A DNA stretch of 64,000 nt from Cutaneotrichosporon cavernicola (lineage: Eukaryota > Basidiomycota > Tremellomycetes > Trichosporonales > Trichosporonaceae), in assembly GCF_030864355.1 (NCBI RefSeq), contig NC_083396.1:2542001-2606000 (forward strand). Reading direction: 5' to 3'. Below are positions 44,078 to 55,900 of this stretch, one piece after another (within the stretch, counting starts at the first letter, position 1; each line of letters begins with the position of its first letter). Under the pieces are notes generated by a model, which saw only the letters and a list, made by a program, of their open reading frames with translations, searched no databases and was not told where the DNA came from. The translations under genes were made by a program, and so were the position numbers.

Positions 44078-46813
44078 ATGGCGCCTTTCTCGCACCAGCA
44101 GGCCGCTGGTCCGAGCCGCTACATCAGCACATCAAAGGTCTCAAGCTCTCCCCCAACCAACGACAACGTCTCAACTCACGGTCGTGCCTCGTCTCTCACC
44201 TCACCCACACTGCTCCGCTCGCGCTTCTCACCCCGTCTCTCCCCGACCGCGTCCGCAGATGCCAACAACCAGTCCATCTTCGCTGCGCAACAGGACACGT
44301 ACCCTTCCCCGGCCAACTCGCAAAACGGCAGGAACCTTCTCGCCGGATGGGGAAGAAGAAAGAAGCGCGCCGAGAGCGTCCCCGAGGCTAGTGTTATGAC
44401 CGAGAAGCCGCTGCCGGCCGTGTCGACTCCCATTGCTTCGCGCTTCGCTCACAAGGGCTCGGGCAACCATAAGGCCTACATTCCTCACTACTCCAAGCAT
44501 TCCGAGTCTCCCGAACACGCCAACAACATTGGCCGTGAGATGGTTCGCACACGGTCTCAATCACCGAGCCTTCACAGCAGTCCAGGTGGAGCGGGTTTCA
44601 GTGTTCCCCGGTACAATGCCAGAGGCTACCCCATCCGCGACCCCATTCCCGACATCAAGATCATCACACCTCGAACGTCTGGCCATGAAAGTCCCAAGGA
44701 CACTTCCATGCCATCAACGCCCCAGAGGCCGTACAGTGGCCAGTCGTCTGAAAACGAGGACAACTCGCCCCGGAGACCTCAATACCCGCCTTCGAGCTTT
44801 GTTAACCGCTCGTCTGGCGCCTCGTCCGAGAACTCCCCCCGACCAGGTAGACCCGACTCGGATGCCAGCGACTACTCGTCGGACCAGGTTCATATGCCGT
44901 ACGGCGCGGGCATCTCGCCAGGAGTTAGCCTTTACGGCGCCGATTCTGTGGCCAGCTTACCAACGCATGAGACCTCGATGAGCAACGTGCAGCTGGCAGG
45001 GAGGGAGCAGAGCTATGCCGAGTACCTCCGCCAACACCACTACGAGTCCAGCCAGGGAGCGCACAGCATGTACTACGAGAAGGGCTCGGAAGAAGATCTG
45101 CGAAACTCGGGCTATGGGCACTTTGGCTTCAAGAGAGAGGGCAAGCGTATTGTTCTCAACTACGGCCTCGAGAACCCCGGCCTCTACGCCGCCATGGGTC
45201 CAGAAGATGACGACGACCTCCACAACCCAGCAACGTACCCCACCCACAAGACAGGCTTCTTCGGGTCGCTCTTGACGTTCCGCGGTTTCACAAACGTTGG
45301 CTGCCTCGCCCTCATCACGCTCATTCTCGTCGTGTTGTTCATGGGCTATCCCATCATCACCGAGTACACTCAGGGCCATCAGACGACTAACGGTGCCTTC
45401 GGCCTGGGTGGCACCAACGCAACAGGGCAGGTGCCAGTCTTACGACAGCCTATCGATCCGGATACGCCAGTCGAGGCTCATAGCAAGGTTTCACTGGAAA
45501 CTGGAGAAACTTGGGACCTCATCTTCAGCGACGAGTTTAATCACCCTGGGCGCTCGTTCAACCCTGGTGACGACCCCTACTGGGAGGCAGAGGACCTCCA
45601 CTACTGGCCCACCAACAATCTCGAGTGGTACCAGCCCAAGCGACTCACTACGCGCGATGGCAGCCTCGTGATCACTCTCACCAAGGATCAGTATAATAGA
45701 CGCAACTACACCGGCGGCAGTGAGTGACTCTCTCCTTCGGCGCACTGACCACTTCCAGTGATGAACACCTGGAATAAGTTTTGTTTCACGGGCGGTTACA
45801 TCGAGGCTGCCGTGTCGCTGCCCGGCAAGTCGAATGTCCAGGGACTCTGGCCGGCCATTTGGACCATGGGTAACCTCGGCCGCGCCGGCTACGGTGGGAC
45901 GACCGACGGCATGTGGCCTTACAGTTACGACAGCTGTGATGTGGGGACGCTCAAGAACCAGTCGATGCCCGACGGCACGCCGGAGGTGGCGTTCACCCAG
46001 GGCGACCCGAGTTACAACATGACGTTGTCGTACCTCTCGGGCCAGCGTCTCTCCGCGTGCACTTGTCCCGGCGAAAAGAGCCACCCTGGCCCGACGCGCT
46101 CGGATGGCTCGTATGTCGGACGAGCCGCCCCGGAGATCGACATGTTCGAGGCCTCTGTCAGCGACGACAAGATCGGTGAGGTGTCGTTGTCCGGCCAGTG
46201 GGCACCTTTCAACCCCTTCTATGGATGGATCAACCAAACCGACCTCGTGACCGTCTACAACTCGACCCCATCGCACTTCAACCAGTACCGCGGTAGTATC
46301 TGGCAGCAGGCCACATCGCTTCTTGCGCAGACCGACCAGGAGTGTTACACGCACGAGAAGGGATGCTTCGAAGTCTTTGGCGTCGAGTGGATGCCGAGCG
46401 AAGGGGACAAGAACGACGGATACATCTCGTGGCTCAGCGACGGCCGCAAAGCTTGGACTTTGCACGAGGGTGCGATGGCCCCAAACACGCCCGCCGGTAT
46501 CGGACAGCGCATCGTCTCCCGCGAACCGATGTACATGATCGTCAACCTGGGTATCTCGCCTAACTTTGGCTTCATCGACTTTGAGGCCCTAGACCTACTC
46601 TGGCCCGTCGAGATGCACGTCGACTACATCCGCGTGTACCAGGATCCCAAGAAGAGTAGACTTGGTTGCGACCCTGCCGATTACCCCACTGCCGACTTTA
46701 TCGAAAATCACAAGGTGGCCTTTACCAATCCCAACATCACAACGTTCGGACAGCTGCAGGAGGCCATGCCCGGTCTCGAGTGGCCCAAGAACAGACTTGT
46801 AGACCAGTGCTGA
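44078..46813 (+). CDS. KRE6: Kre6/Skn1-type beta-glucan synthesis protein (GH16)
   Basis: Two exons (44078-45719, 45759-46813) give 898 residues. About 400 N-terminal residues are disordered and S/P-rich, as expected for a cytosolic tail. One membrane helix follows near residues 407-427 (GCLALITLILVVLFMGYPII), then a lumenal GH16-like domain: DLIFSDEFNHPGRSF, WNKFCFTGGYIEAAVSLPG and APEIDMFEAS. The last holds the ExDxxE catalytic motif (E673, D675, E678). This type II layout is that of Kre6/Skn1, needed for beta-1,6-glucan in the cell wall. Fungal relatives act in the ER/Golgi or at the cell surface. Along with the chitin deacetylase it is the second cell-wall gene here, but the two are not adjacent. 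Confidence 0.95.
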
Positions 46814-47098
46814 GCTGTATAGTATCGGCCAGCACAACCTCACCAAAGAGCAGCCAGACTGCCCGGACAATGGCAGGACACATTGTTTGTTTCCTATCTT
46901 CTAAACGGAGCTCTCATCCTTTTGACCTTCATAACTTTGTCGCCCCAGCGCCCGAGTGACATGTATCATCATCCGACCGAACACTTTTAGACACATACAG
47001 AACTTGTACTGGACCAGAATGCACCAATGCATCGGTGCAAAATGCCTATCTCTATTTAGGTAGTACAACAGGGATCTACGCGTTTCCGCATTTCTGCA

Positions 47099-50000
47099 TT
47101 AAGCGTCTCCGAACTCTGTGTCGGCAATGCCCCGAAGGTATCCCAACAAGCCCCCACCCGCAGGGATCATGGAGCGCACGTCGCCCTTGAGTTCACGCAG
47201 CACGCCGCCGGATCGATCGCCAATGCTAGTTCGCCGCTTCTCGGGTACATCGACGTCCATCTCGGAGCGGTGGGGCTGGAGAGTGCGCCGTCCCAGAAGC
47301 TGGGTGACGGCGAGGAGGGCGGCCGCCTCGGCACCCTGTTCGGCGGGCACACGCTGAGCCTCATCGAGGCGCTCACCCAGGTTGCGGAGGAGGAGGAAGA
47401 TGTCGTTGATCACGCCGATCGGGTCGCTCGACGTGCTGACCATTGCGTCGTCGTCGTACGGGAGCAGCAGCTCAGGCTGGGGCTCGACGTCGCCGGCAAG
47501 AAGCGAGAATGCGCGCGTAAACCGAACAAGTGCGGTAACGATACAGCGCGTCGTATCCACCAGTCCGCGCGTGGCGGCCGCGACAATGGGCGTACGCGCG
47601 TCAACGAGGTTGACGTCGTCCTTTTGCGTCTCGATTGCCTCCAGTTCCATCTCGAGCGCGGCGTGCTCTTCCTCGCTCTCGGGCACAACCAGCAGCGCAA
47701 AGCGGTGAGGATGCGAGAGCGCATACCGCACACCCCTCAGTAGGCCAAGCGCGGCGGGCGCAAAGTCGTCCAGGAGGCCAGCGCCGGCAGTGTCCGCGAG
47801 GCCGTAGAAGACGTCTGCGACGAGGCCCATCTCGGTCAGTGCGGGCCGGGAGAGCGGCCTCTCGTGCCACTCGAGTGCGCGGAGCATTTGTGGCAGCACG
47901 ACGCGAACCCAAGGCACCACGTCGGAGCGGGCAAAGCTACCGCCCAAGCTGCCGAGAAGGGCCTTGACGGTGAGAAGCATGCCGCACCATGCGTGGTGAA
48001 GCGATTCGTCCTTGGACGGGTCAATGCTGGCTGCCTCGGCGGCGACGGCGACAACGTTGTCCGAGTACGCCTGGAGGACGCCGGAAACAGCGAGCTTCTC
48101 GGCAGTCGGCGTCTTACTGGCGATGGCAAGGTGGAGGAGGAGGATGGTTTGGAAGTGGGAGGGGAGGGCGCCGTCAACGGGTCGGGTGCGCACGATGAGC
48201 TCGAGTGAGCGCGGGATCAAGTTGACCTGCATGAGCTTGTCGAGCCAGACGCCGAGCGGGGCGCGGCCCATCTGAGACAAGAGGGCGACGACAAGGCCGA
48301 GGTCGACCTCGGCTGCCGAACGCCCGCGCATAATCCAGTCGAGAACGCAGTCGGCAGATTCCATGGCGAAGCTGGCGCCGGAGCCGAAGAGCACTTCGCT
48401 CACTTCGTCCTGTGCAGCTCCCGTCTTGGCTAGCGACAGCCGCAGAAGTACGCGCAGCACAGGGCGGTGTATGCTTGGCAGTTCAGGGTGACGTAAGGAG
48501 ACGAGAGGGTTGAATAGCGGAGACTCGACGATGCGGCGCACCGATTTGGCCAGCTCCTTGACGACATCTGGCTCGGTGGCGTTCTTCTCAGGCGGGAGCG
48601 CGACGTCGAGGAGCACCGCGAGGATAGCCAGGCGTTCAGTCTGGATTGCGAGCATGACGTCGCCTCCGCGGTCCTCGTCGGCAAGTTCGTGCGACACAAC
48701 GGCGGCTGCGCGCAGAGATGCCTTGGCACACAGGTCGTCGCCCTGCGTCCACTCGGAAGCAATTTCAGCCAGCAGGCGCCACGCCTTGGTGAGGGCAATG
48801 TCTGCGTCCAGCTGCGACCAGTTCAGGTTGAGCACTGCAAGAGAGCGGTTCACAGCCACCTGCTTCTCGTGGTCGTTCAGGATTACAGGCGGCCCGTCGT
48901 ATAAGTACTGTACACCGTATTCGCGCTCCTCGGGAAGGCAGATGGTCCGCAGGCGCACGATCTGGACACCATCTTCCTTTAGCGCGGCGTCCTCGTTCGC
49001 GTGGAGCTCGGGATCGCACGTCGTGCGCACGGCGCCAGTAGCGACGTCCTCGAGTGCGTTTGGGTTGCGGAACAGGGACAACACGAGGCTGAGCGCTTTG
49101 GTCTCCGGCCCGTCAGCGTCGAGAACAAGAGCAAGCTCGGCGGCAAGAAGGCCAGATGCGTTCGCCTTGGATTCCACCGCATACGCGTAGTCCTGGACTC
49201 GCTGGACGACGTCCTCTGCCAAGGAGGAGGGCTTGGGCACGTTCTTAATGGACACGTCGTACACGCTCAGCCAGAACGCGTCTTCCTTGCGCAGCGCCGC
49301 GACACCCTTGCTAGCGCTCGGCGAGTCGAGGACGGCCTGCAGATAGCCGAGGACGGCCGCGAGCGCGCGTGGTGCGTCGTTCATGAGCGCCTTCCACCCG
49401 GCGATCTCATCGACAGCCATCTTAAGCGGTCCGGTGACCTTGTCATCCTTGGGCCCGATGCAGAACGATGCGCAGCCGGGCTGCGTGCGGATGATTGTCC
49501 CGAGAAGCGCCCATGCGTCAGGCTTGACGTCCTCGGCCGCAGACGTGAATGCGAGGTCGGCGAGCTTCTCGATGCTTGAGTCGGCCCGGCGGAGCATGCC
49601 TGCCAACGACGGACGCTGCGTTCCGCTGTGCGTCGTGAGGAGGTAGACGCGCACGAGACGGAGCACGAGGCGGAGGCTCGTTGTCTGCATGGACGGGTCT
49701 GCGATGAGGTCGAACAGGCGGTCGGCAAGCTGGATGCGGTTGCCGCCTGGAAGCACGACTGCGGACGCAAAGATCGAGTACGGGAGGGCACTGGTAGGGA
49801 CGCTGAGCGACGGCCCGAGGCGGACCAGGGTCGCAAGAAGCGACGCCGCATTGTCAAAGGTTAAGGACACAGTGTTGGCGTCGGACCACCGGCGCGACTG
49901 GATGAGCTTGGTGACAAGCTGCGATGATTGCGTGATCACATCAACCAGAGGCTTGTACGTGAGTGGGCTGGCCGCCTTGACAAATACGTTGATGAGGAAC

Positions 50001-52538
50001 GCGGCGGCAGGCGAAGGGGAGGACGCATCCTCGCCGAGTGGGTGGCGGAGCACGCTGTCAAAGACGCCAAGTAACAGAGCCGCGATTTCGTACCGCTTCG
50101 ACACGTCTCTATACCGCCAACCCGAGAATTGACTCCACACTTCGTTAAACACGAGCTTGACGGCCGAGCGAACGACGAGCGAATCGCCCGCATTGGCAGA
50201 CACCAGCGAGCGCACAAGGCGCAGTAGCGTGATGGTTAGTCCGTGCTCGCCCCTCATTGCATCGTTCTGGATGAGTTGGGAAACGCTGCCCTGTCTCCTC
50301 GATGCTGAGTCGAAGAAACCGGAGCCGCGGAATTGCTGCCAGATGTCGTTGGCGCCGGTGAGGAGGAGTGACTCAAGGATGTCGATCGCGTACTGAGCCG
50401 CGAGGGCGTCGTCGCGTCTACCCGCGATGTTCAGGGCGAGCTCCAAGACAGACCGCCCAAACGATCCGTTCTGGCCAGCAGCGAGGTGCTCGGCAGCTTC
50501 GGTGGAGCGGAGGACGCAGCGGAGGAACTTGAGGCCCGCACGCAGGATCTCAGTCAAGTCTCCTAACACACCGAGCTCCTCGAGAGTGACGCGGCGCACG
50601 ACGGGCCGACTGGAAGCCTTCTGCACCTGTCCAGTAGCGCCACGGAGGATGTCGAGGAGCAATGGCCATGCGGGCTGCTTGAAACGCCAACTGATGACTG
50701 TGTCGTCGTCCTCAGGGTCCGAGCGCACAACGCCCCGTGTCCGGCGGGGAATGATGTTACCGCCAGGCAGCTCGATGTCGCAGGCCGCCTCGACAGCATA
50801 ATAGCCGTTCTCGCGCCCATCGAAGTTGAACGTCCCAGGCGGGGAAACAAAGGTCACGAACGGAAGGTCGGAGAAGTACTGGTACACATCGGTAACAGTG
50901 TGTGTGGTTGCGTCTCCAAGCACAATCTCGTCATCGGAGCTGACGCCGGTCAGCGCAGCGAGGACGCCGCAGAGGTACAGCGGCTGGCGCGGGAACATGC
51001 TCTGGTCGAGGATAGCACGGCGACTGTCAAACACGAAGTCAACGGCCCAGTAGTTTGAGGACAGCGATGTCGAGGCCTGTCGGCTGCCGCCGCCGAAAAG
51101 GAGCTCCCAGACGCGGTAGAGTCCGAGGCGGTCCTGGATGTTGTCGATTCTCAGAAGGTCGGCGAGGCCGATGAGAAGGTCCTTGAATGGACTGCGGCGG
51201 AGAGCGGCCATGTCGTCCGCGACATCACCGCTAAACGCGTCTTTGGACGTCTCGTACAGCGGGCCTGCCAGAATCACATCGAGCCACGGGAACAGACCAG
51301 AGCTGATGCGCAGCGCGCGGTTGGCCATGTCGATGAAGGTCATGATCTCGGCGCTGTCCATGTCGTTCGTATCGAGTTGGAAGTAGTCGTTGGTGGGCGG
51401 CTGTAGATTTGGTGGAAGGGAGCGGAGCACAATCGCCCATCCGAGGCAGAGGATGGCAATGGGCCACTCCGGGAGCACGCCAGGCCCGGGCTGGTGGGCG
51501 TCGCTGAGTTCTTCGCTGTTCTCGAAAATGAACTGGTGCACGGCATGGATATTGTCGCGCGAGTGGATGAGAGTCGCGCCGAACGTGTTGTCGTCCTCGG
51601 TCTCCGGAGAGACGATCTGCGCAAGACACAACGACTCGATGGCAATAAGGAGCACAAGGTCGCGCACACGCGTACTCAACCGCTCACACTCAGTGTCCTG
51701 GTCCCACACCTCGCGATTCGCCTGCCGTGTCCCGAAGAGTGACATGACTGCGCCCTTGATTAAGCCCTCAGACACTGCCGCAGGGCGTGTCGTGAACTGG
51801 TACAGGACAAGGAAGAGGAGGTCAAGGAGAGTCTCCTGTTGTCGCAGCTGGAGCGTTGCCCTGGGATCAGCTGGGGCGAGCATCGAGGCGCGACTCACCA
51901 GTATAATCCTCGTTTCAGGCGCTTCTCGTCGATAGATTTCTGCGCAAGCACCGCGAACGCCTTGAACAGCTCCTCAATGTACTTTCCCTGCTCACCCGTC
52001 ACGTCCTTCAGCAGGTCTGCCAGGTCTTCACCAGCGAACTGGAGTGCCATGACAATCTGCGGGACAGCGATGAGCTCCTGCTCATACCAAGCGATGAGGC
52101 GTTCGAACAATGCGTCCTCGGCAGGGCCAGAAGGCAGGTCTTCGAGCGAGTGCATGGCGTAGCTCTTCCAGAGTAGGAAGGACGTGACCTCATCGAGCCC
52201 GACCTCGTCAGATAGGCGGACTGCGAGCGCGCGCGAGCCAGCGTCCACGTCGAACTTGGCGGTGGAATCTGGGACGGTGACGGATGCGGCCTGAAGTGCC
52301 TTTCGCGCAGCGTCTGAGGCAGGTGGGAAGGGTGCCCACGGTTTGTGTAGGCGGGGGAATTGCCACTTGAGCAGGGGACGAAGCTTGCCCCGTGGGATGT
52401 GCCGTTCGGCGTCGGGACGGAGGAGTGCATCCCGAATCGTCGTCATTGGCCTGCTGTTAGCTCGAAACCGGGGTTCGCAGCGCACCAGAGGTAGTCATCA
52501 GCGGACAAGACGTCCCCGGCGTCCCGTGGAGGGACCAT
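47099..52538 (-). CDS. NUP192: Inner-ring nucleoporin Nup192/Nup205
   Basis: Three exons (52486-52538, 51899-52450, 47099-51860) give 1788 residues. The whole protein is alpha-helical with no membrane segment, as for the Nup192/Nup205 solenoid. Exon 2 ends in a region like the family N-terminus (DEVGLDEVTSFLLWKSYAMH, then ELIAVPQIVMALQFAGEDLA). Exon 3 begins with RATLQLRQQETLLDLLFLVL, where the family has a conserved 'R..E...LA..L' helix. Nup192 is a scaffold of the nuclear-pore inner ring and binds Nic96. The size fits fungal forms of about 1,700-1,900 residues. Introns of 35 and 38 nt are required for the frame. The first exon was placed at the ATG at 52538. Assignment is by fold pattern and a few conserved segments. 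Confidence 0.82.
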
Positions 52539-52937
52539 GTTGGGACGATGTGACGAGTGGGAGTCGGAGGGATGTGATGAAGATGCAACTGTTGCTTTGG
52601 GTTGTGTTGTGGTGAGCCTGGCAGTTGCAATAGCTAAGTGATCCACTCAAGCCAACCAATATTTAGTTCCGCTCACACGTGACCGCACCCCTCCACTTCG
52701 GCGTTCACTACTGGTGTGCGCAATCTACATCGTTTCACCCACCAGTGGATGGCGCGTCTTGGCAGTTGTTCGAATTTGATTCAAGCTCATGCATTGCACC
52801 CTAAGTGGGCCTGCACGCTGTATATATGTTCTATGGACTGAATGCAACGATCTGTGTGGCAGTATGAACACACGGGAGCCTTTGGCTCCTTTCCTACAGA
52901 GACAATGGACACAACGGAATGGAAGTCTTCTCGCCGT
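52539..52937. other. Intergenic, NUP192 promoter and ACC1 3' end
   Basis: 399 bases. Both neighbouring genes are on the minus strand, so this holds the ACC1 3' UTR and the NUP192 promoter. Nothing else seen. Confidence 0.6.
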
Positions 52938-55900
52938 TTACTGCTGCGAGAGCGAGGCAACGAACTGCGCACGCTCGTTTGCCGGCAGCGACGAGAGAAT
53001 CCGCTGGAAGCCCTCCATGACGCCGCGCTGGTTCGAGCCGGCCCACGAGACGATGTTGCTTGCACAGTAGTCGTCACGGATCTGCTGGACAAAGTCCTCG
53101 ACCGCGTCGCTGCTCTTCTCGAGGAAGGCCGCAACCTCGCCGTCGTCACCGAGTTCCGACGGCATGAGCTGGGCGAAGAGATCCTTGCGCTCGGGGTAGG
53201 TGAGGTCCGGGTTGGCAGCCGCAATCTTCTTCATGATGCGGACCTCAGACAGCTTGCGGCGCAGCGCCCAGTAGATGGCACGACGCGAGTTCTCCCAGTC
53301 GCACGGGATGCAGTTTGCCTTGGCCTTCATGCGGCCAGCACGGTCGTGCAGGTCAGCGAACTCGGTCGCAACATTGTGGTACGAGGGTGCGAGGTGCTTC
53401 TCACGGGCCTCGAGGGCAGCAGCGGCCTTGGCCTTATCCTCGGCGCCAACAGCGCTCTCGGCAGCAGCCTTGAGCTTGGCGTACTCGGGGTCGAGGCGGG
53501 CCATCGTGGCCTGGACACGGGGCCGGCGGTACTTGACCTCGACGATACCCTCGGGCTCGAGGACACCACCACGCGACTCGTTGTCGACGTACATGGTCAT
53601 GTACTCGGGGTTGATTGCGGGGTCGAGCACGACCCAAGCACCACCACGGAGCTCACCGTTGGGGACGAGGTAGACGATGATGGGGTGCTTGTAGCTCGAC
53701 AGACCGTCGACAATCTTGGCACCCTCCTTGAGGATAGCCTGAGCCATGTCCGACATACCACCCGAGAAGCCACGGAAGTTGGCGAAGATGATAAGCGGGA
53801 GACCCTCACGGTTCGCGTCCTCGATGGCGGTCGCGGTCTTGCGCGAGCTGTCTGGGAACCAGACGGTACCAGCGAGAGCCACACGGTTCTCGGTCGAGTT
53901 CTCGTTGGCAGGGTCCGCGGGGTCGATGCGCTCGATGGTGCGGGTCTCGGCGGCAATGACGGCGACTGGAATACCGTTGAGACGGCCACGGCCGGTGACA
54001 ATGGTCTGCGCCCATCCGCCCATGGTCTCGAAGAACGAGCCGTGGTCGAGGATACCAGGACGGAAGCCGTCGTCCTCGACAGCACCCGCAAGGAAGTTGC
54101 GAGGGTCGTAGGGACCCTTGGGCGGCTTCCAGGCAACATCACGGTCCCAAGAGTCGCCAGTGGGGAGGATGGGGATGGCGCTGCCACGCTTGGCAGGGAT
54201 GAACGTGAGGTAGTTGACGATCTGGAGGGCACCGTCAAGGTCCGAGCCAGCGGTAAGGTGGGAGATACCGTTGCGGTACATGATCTGAGGGCCACCGAGC
54301 TGGATGTTCGAGGTGTAGACCTCCTTACCCAGAACCTTGTTGATGGCCTGGGCACCAGTGAGGATGATGGGCTGACCCTCGACCTGGACGACACGCTGGC
54401 CAAGACGGACAAGGTAAGCACCGATACCGACTGAGCGGGCGGTGACCATCGAGATGGTGAAAATGTCGTCGTAGGCACGCGAAGTCTCACCAGCGATGAG
54501 ACCCGAGCCCTTCAGGCACTCAACACCGAGACCGTCCTTGAGACCGATGATGGCGGTGATCTTGTAGCGGCGCTCACCAGCGATCTCGATCTCCTCAGTC
54601 TGGACAGAGCCTTCGCCCATGGCCTCCAGCTTCTCGAGGCTGGCGGGCGTGAGGTAGAGGTAGTCGAAGCCCTTCTCGGGCTTGGCGGCATCCTTCCAGG
54701 CGACGTCGAAGAGAGCCATGACCTCGTCGGCGAGACCGATGCGGGCACCCGAGTTCGCCGACAAGTAGACACGGGGGAGGCCGTGCTTGCGAGCGTACTG
54801 GGTAGCCTTGTAGAAGTACTCGTCCTCGATAGGGCCAAACGAGCCAATCTGGTACGTAATGTCGTTGGAGATGACGACGACGCGGCGGCCCTTGGGGTAC
54901 TCTGGGGTCTTCATCGTGTAGACCCAGGAGACCATTCCGCACGAGTTCATTCCAGGCGGGCGGTTGACCTCGGTGAGCTCCCCATGCTCATCAAGAACAA
55001 GCTCAGTGGCCTGAAGAAGGTCAGAGGGGATCTTGACGTTGGGGAGCAGCTGCTGGATCTGCTGCCACGTCTTATCGATAGCCTGGCGGAACAGGTCGGG
55101 GAAGTCGTACACGTAAGTGGTACCGATAACGTGAGCCTGGTAACGCTTGGGCTGGAGCGACTCCTTGGTGGGGTAGGGGAAGTTGACGGGCTGGAGGTGG
55201 AACTGGCCCTGATCGCCGATCGACTTGAGGATCGTCTTGCCCTTCTCGTTGGTGACTTCCTGGTATGCCTCGTACTTGACAACGAAGCCCGAGACGTTCT
55301 CGATGAACGCACGGATGGGGATCTGGTTGCCGTCCTCCTCCTCAATGACAACGCGGATCTCGGCCTGAGTGACGCGGAGGCGCCAGAGACGCTTGCCGTG
55401 GCGCTCGATGAATCCCGCCAGGGCCTCCTGGACGTCGTCGAAGCTGACGTTCAGCGAGTAGACACAGTTGACGCTGATGTGGTTGCAGTCAGCCTGGCGG
55501 TACTCCTGCTGTGCAATCTCGAGAGTGTCGAGTACGTCACCAACGAGTCTGTCGGTCTCCGAGATGAGGTACTCAGTCTGCTTCATCGTACCGCTGAAGC
55601 GGCCGGGACGGAGAAGTGCGCGGACGAAGAACCTAACGTCTGACGAGTTCTCACGGCCAACAGCCTGGTAGACGTGGATCTGGCGGTTGGTCGAGGGCTT
55701 GGGGGTGATCTTGAAGTTGGAAAGACGTCCAAGCTCGAGCTGGTAGGCAAGGGCGGGCTCGATGTTACGGATCTCCTCCTGCTCCTTCCAGAAGCCGTCG
55801 GCACCCTCACGGAGGGTGATGTACGAGGGGTACTGGTCCTTGCGGCAGACAACAAAGGTGATGCGGCGCGAGCCAGTCTTGGCGACAGCCTTGACATTAT

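Noticed and set aside
45491..46465. 324-codon minus-strand frame in KRE6
   Set aside because: Antisense shadow of the GH16 domain; also crosses the KRE6 intron.
52842..54434. 530-codon open frame on the plus strand inside ACC1
   Set aside because: Also antisense to ACC1, with the same explanation.
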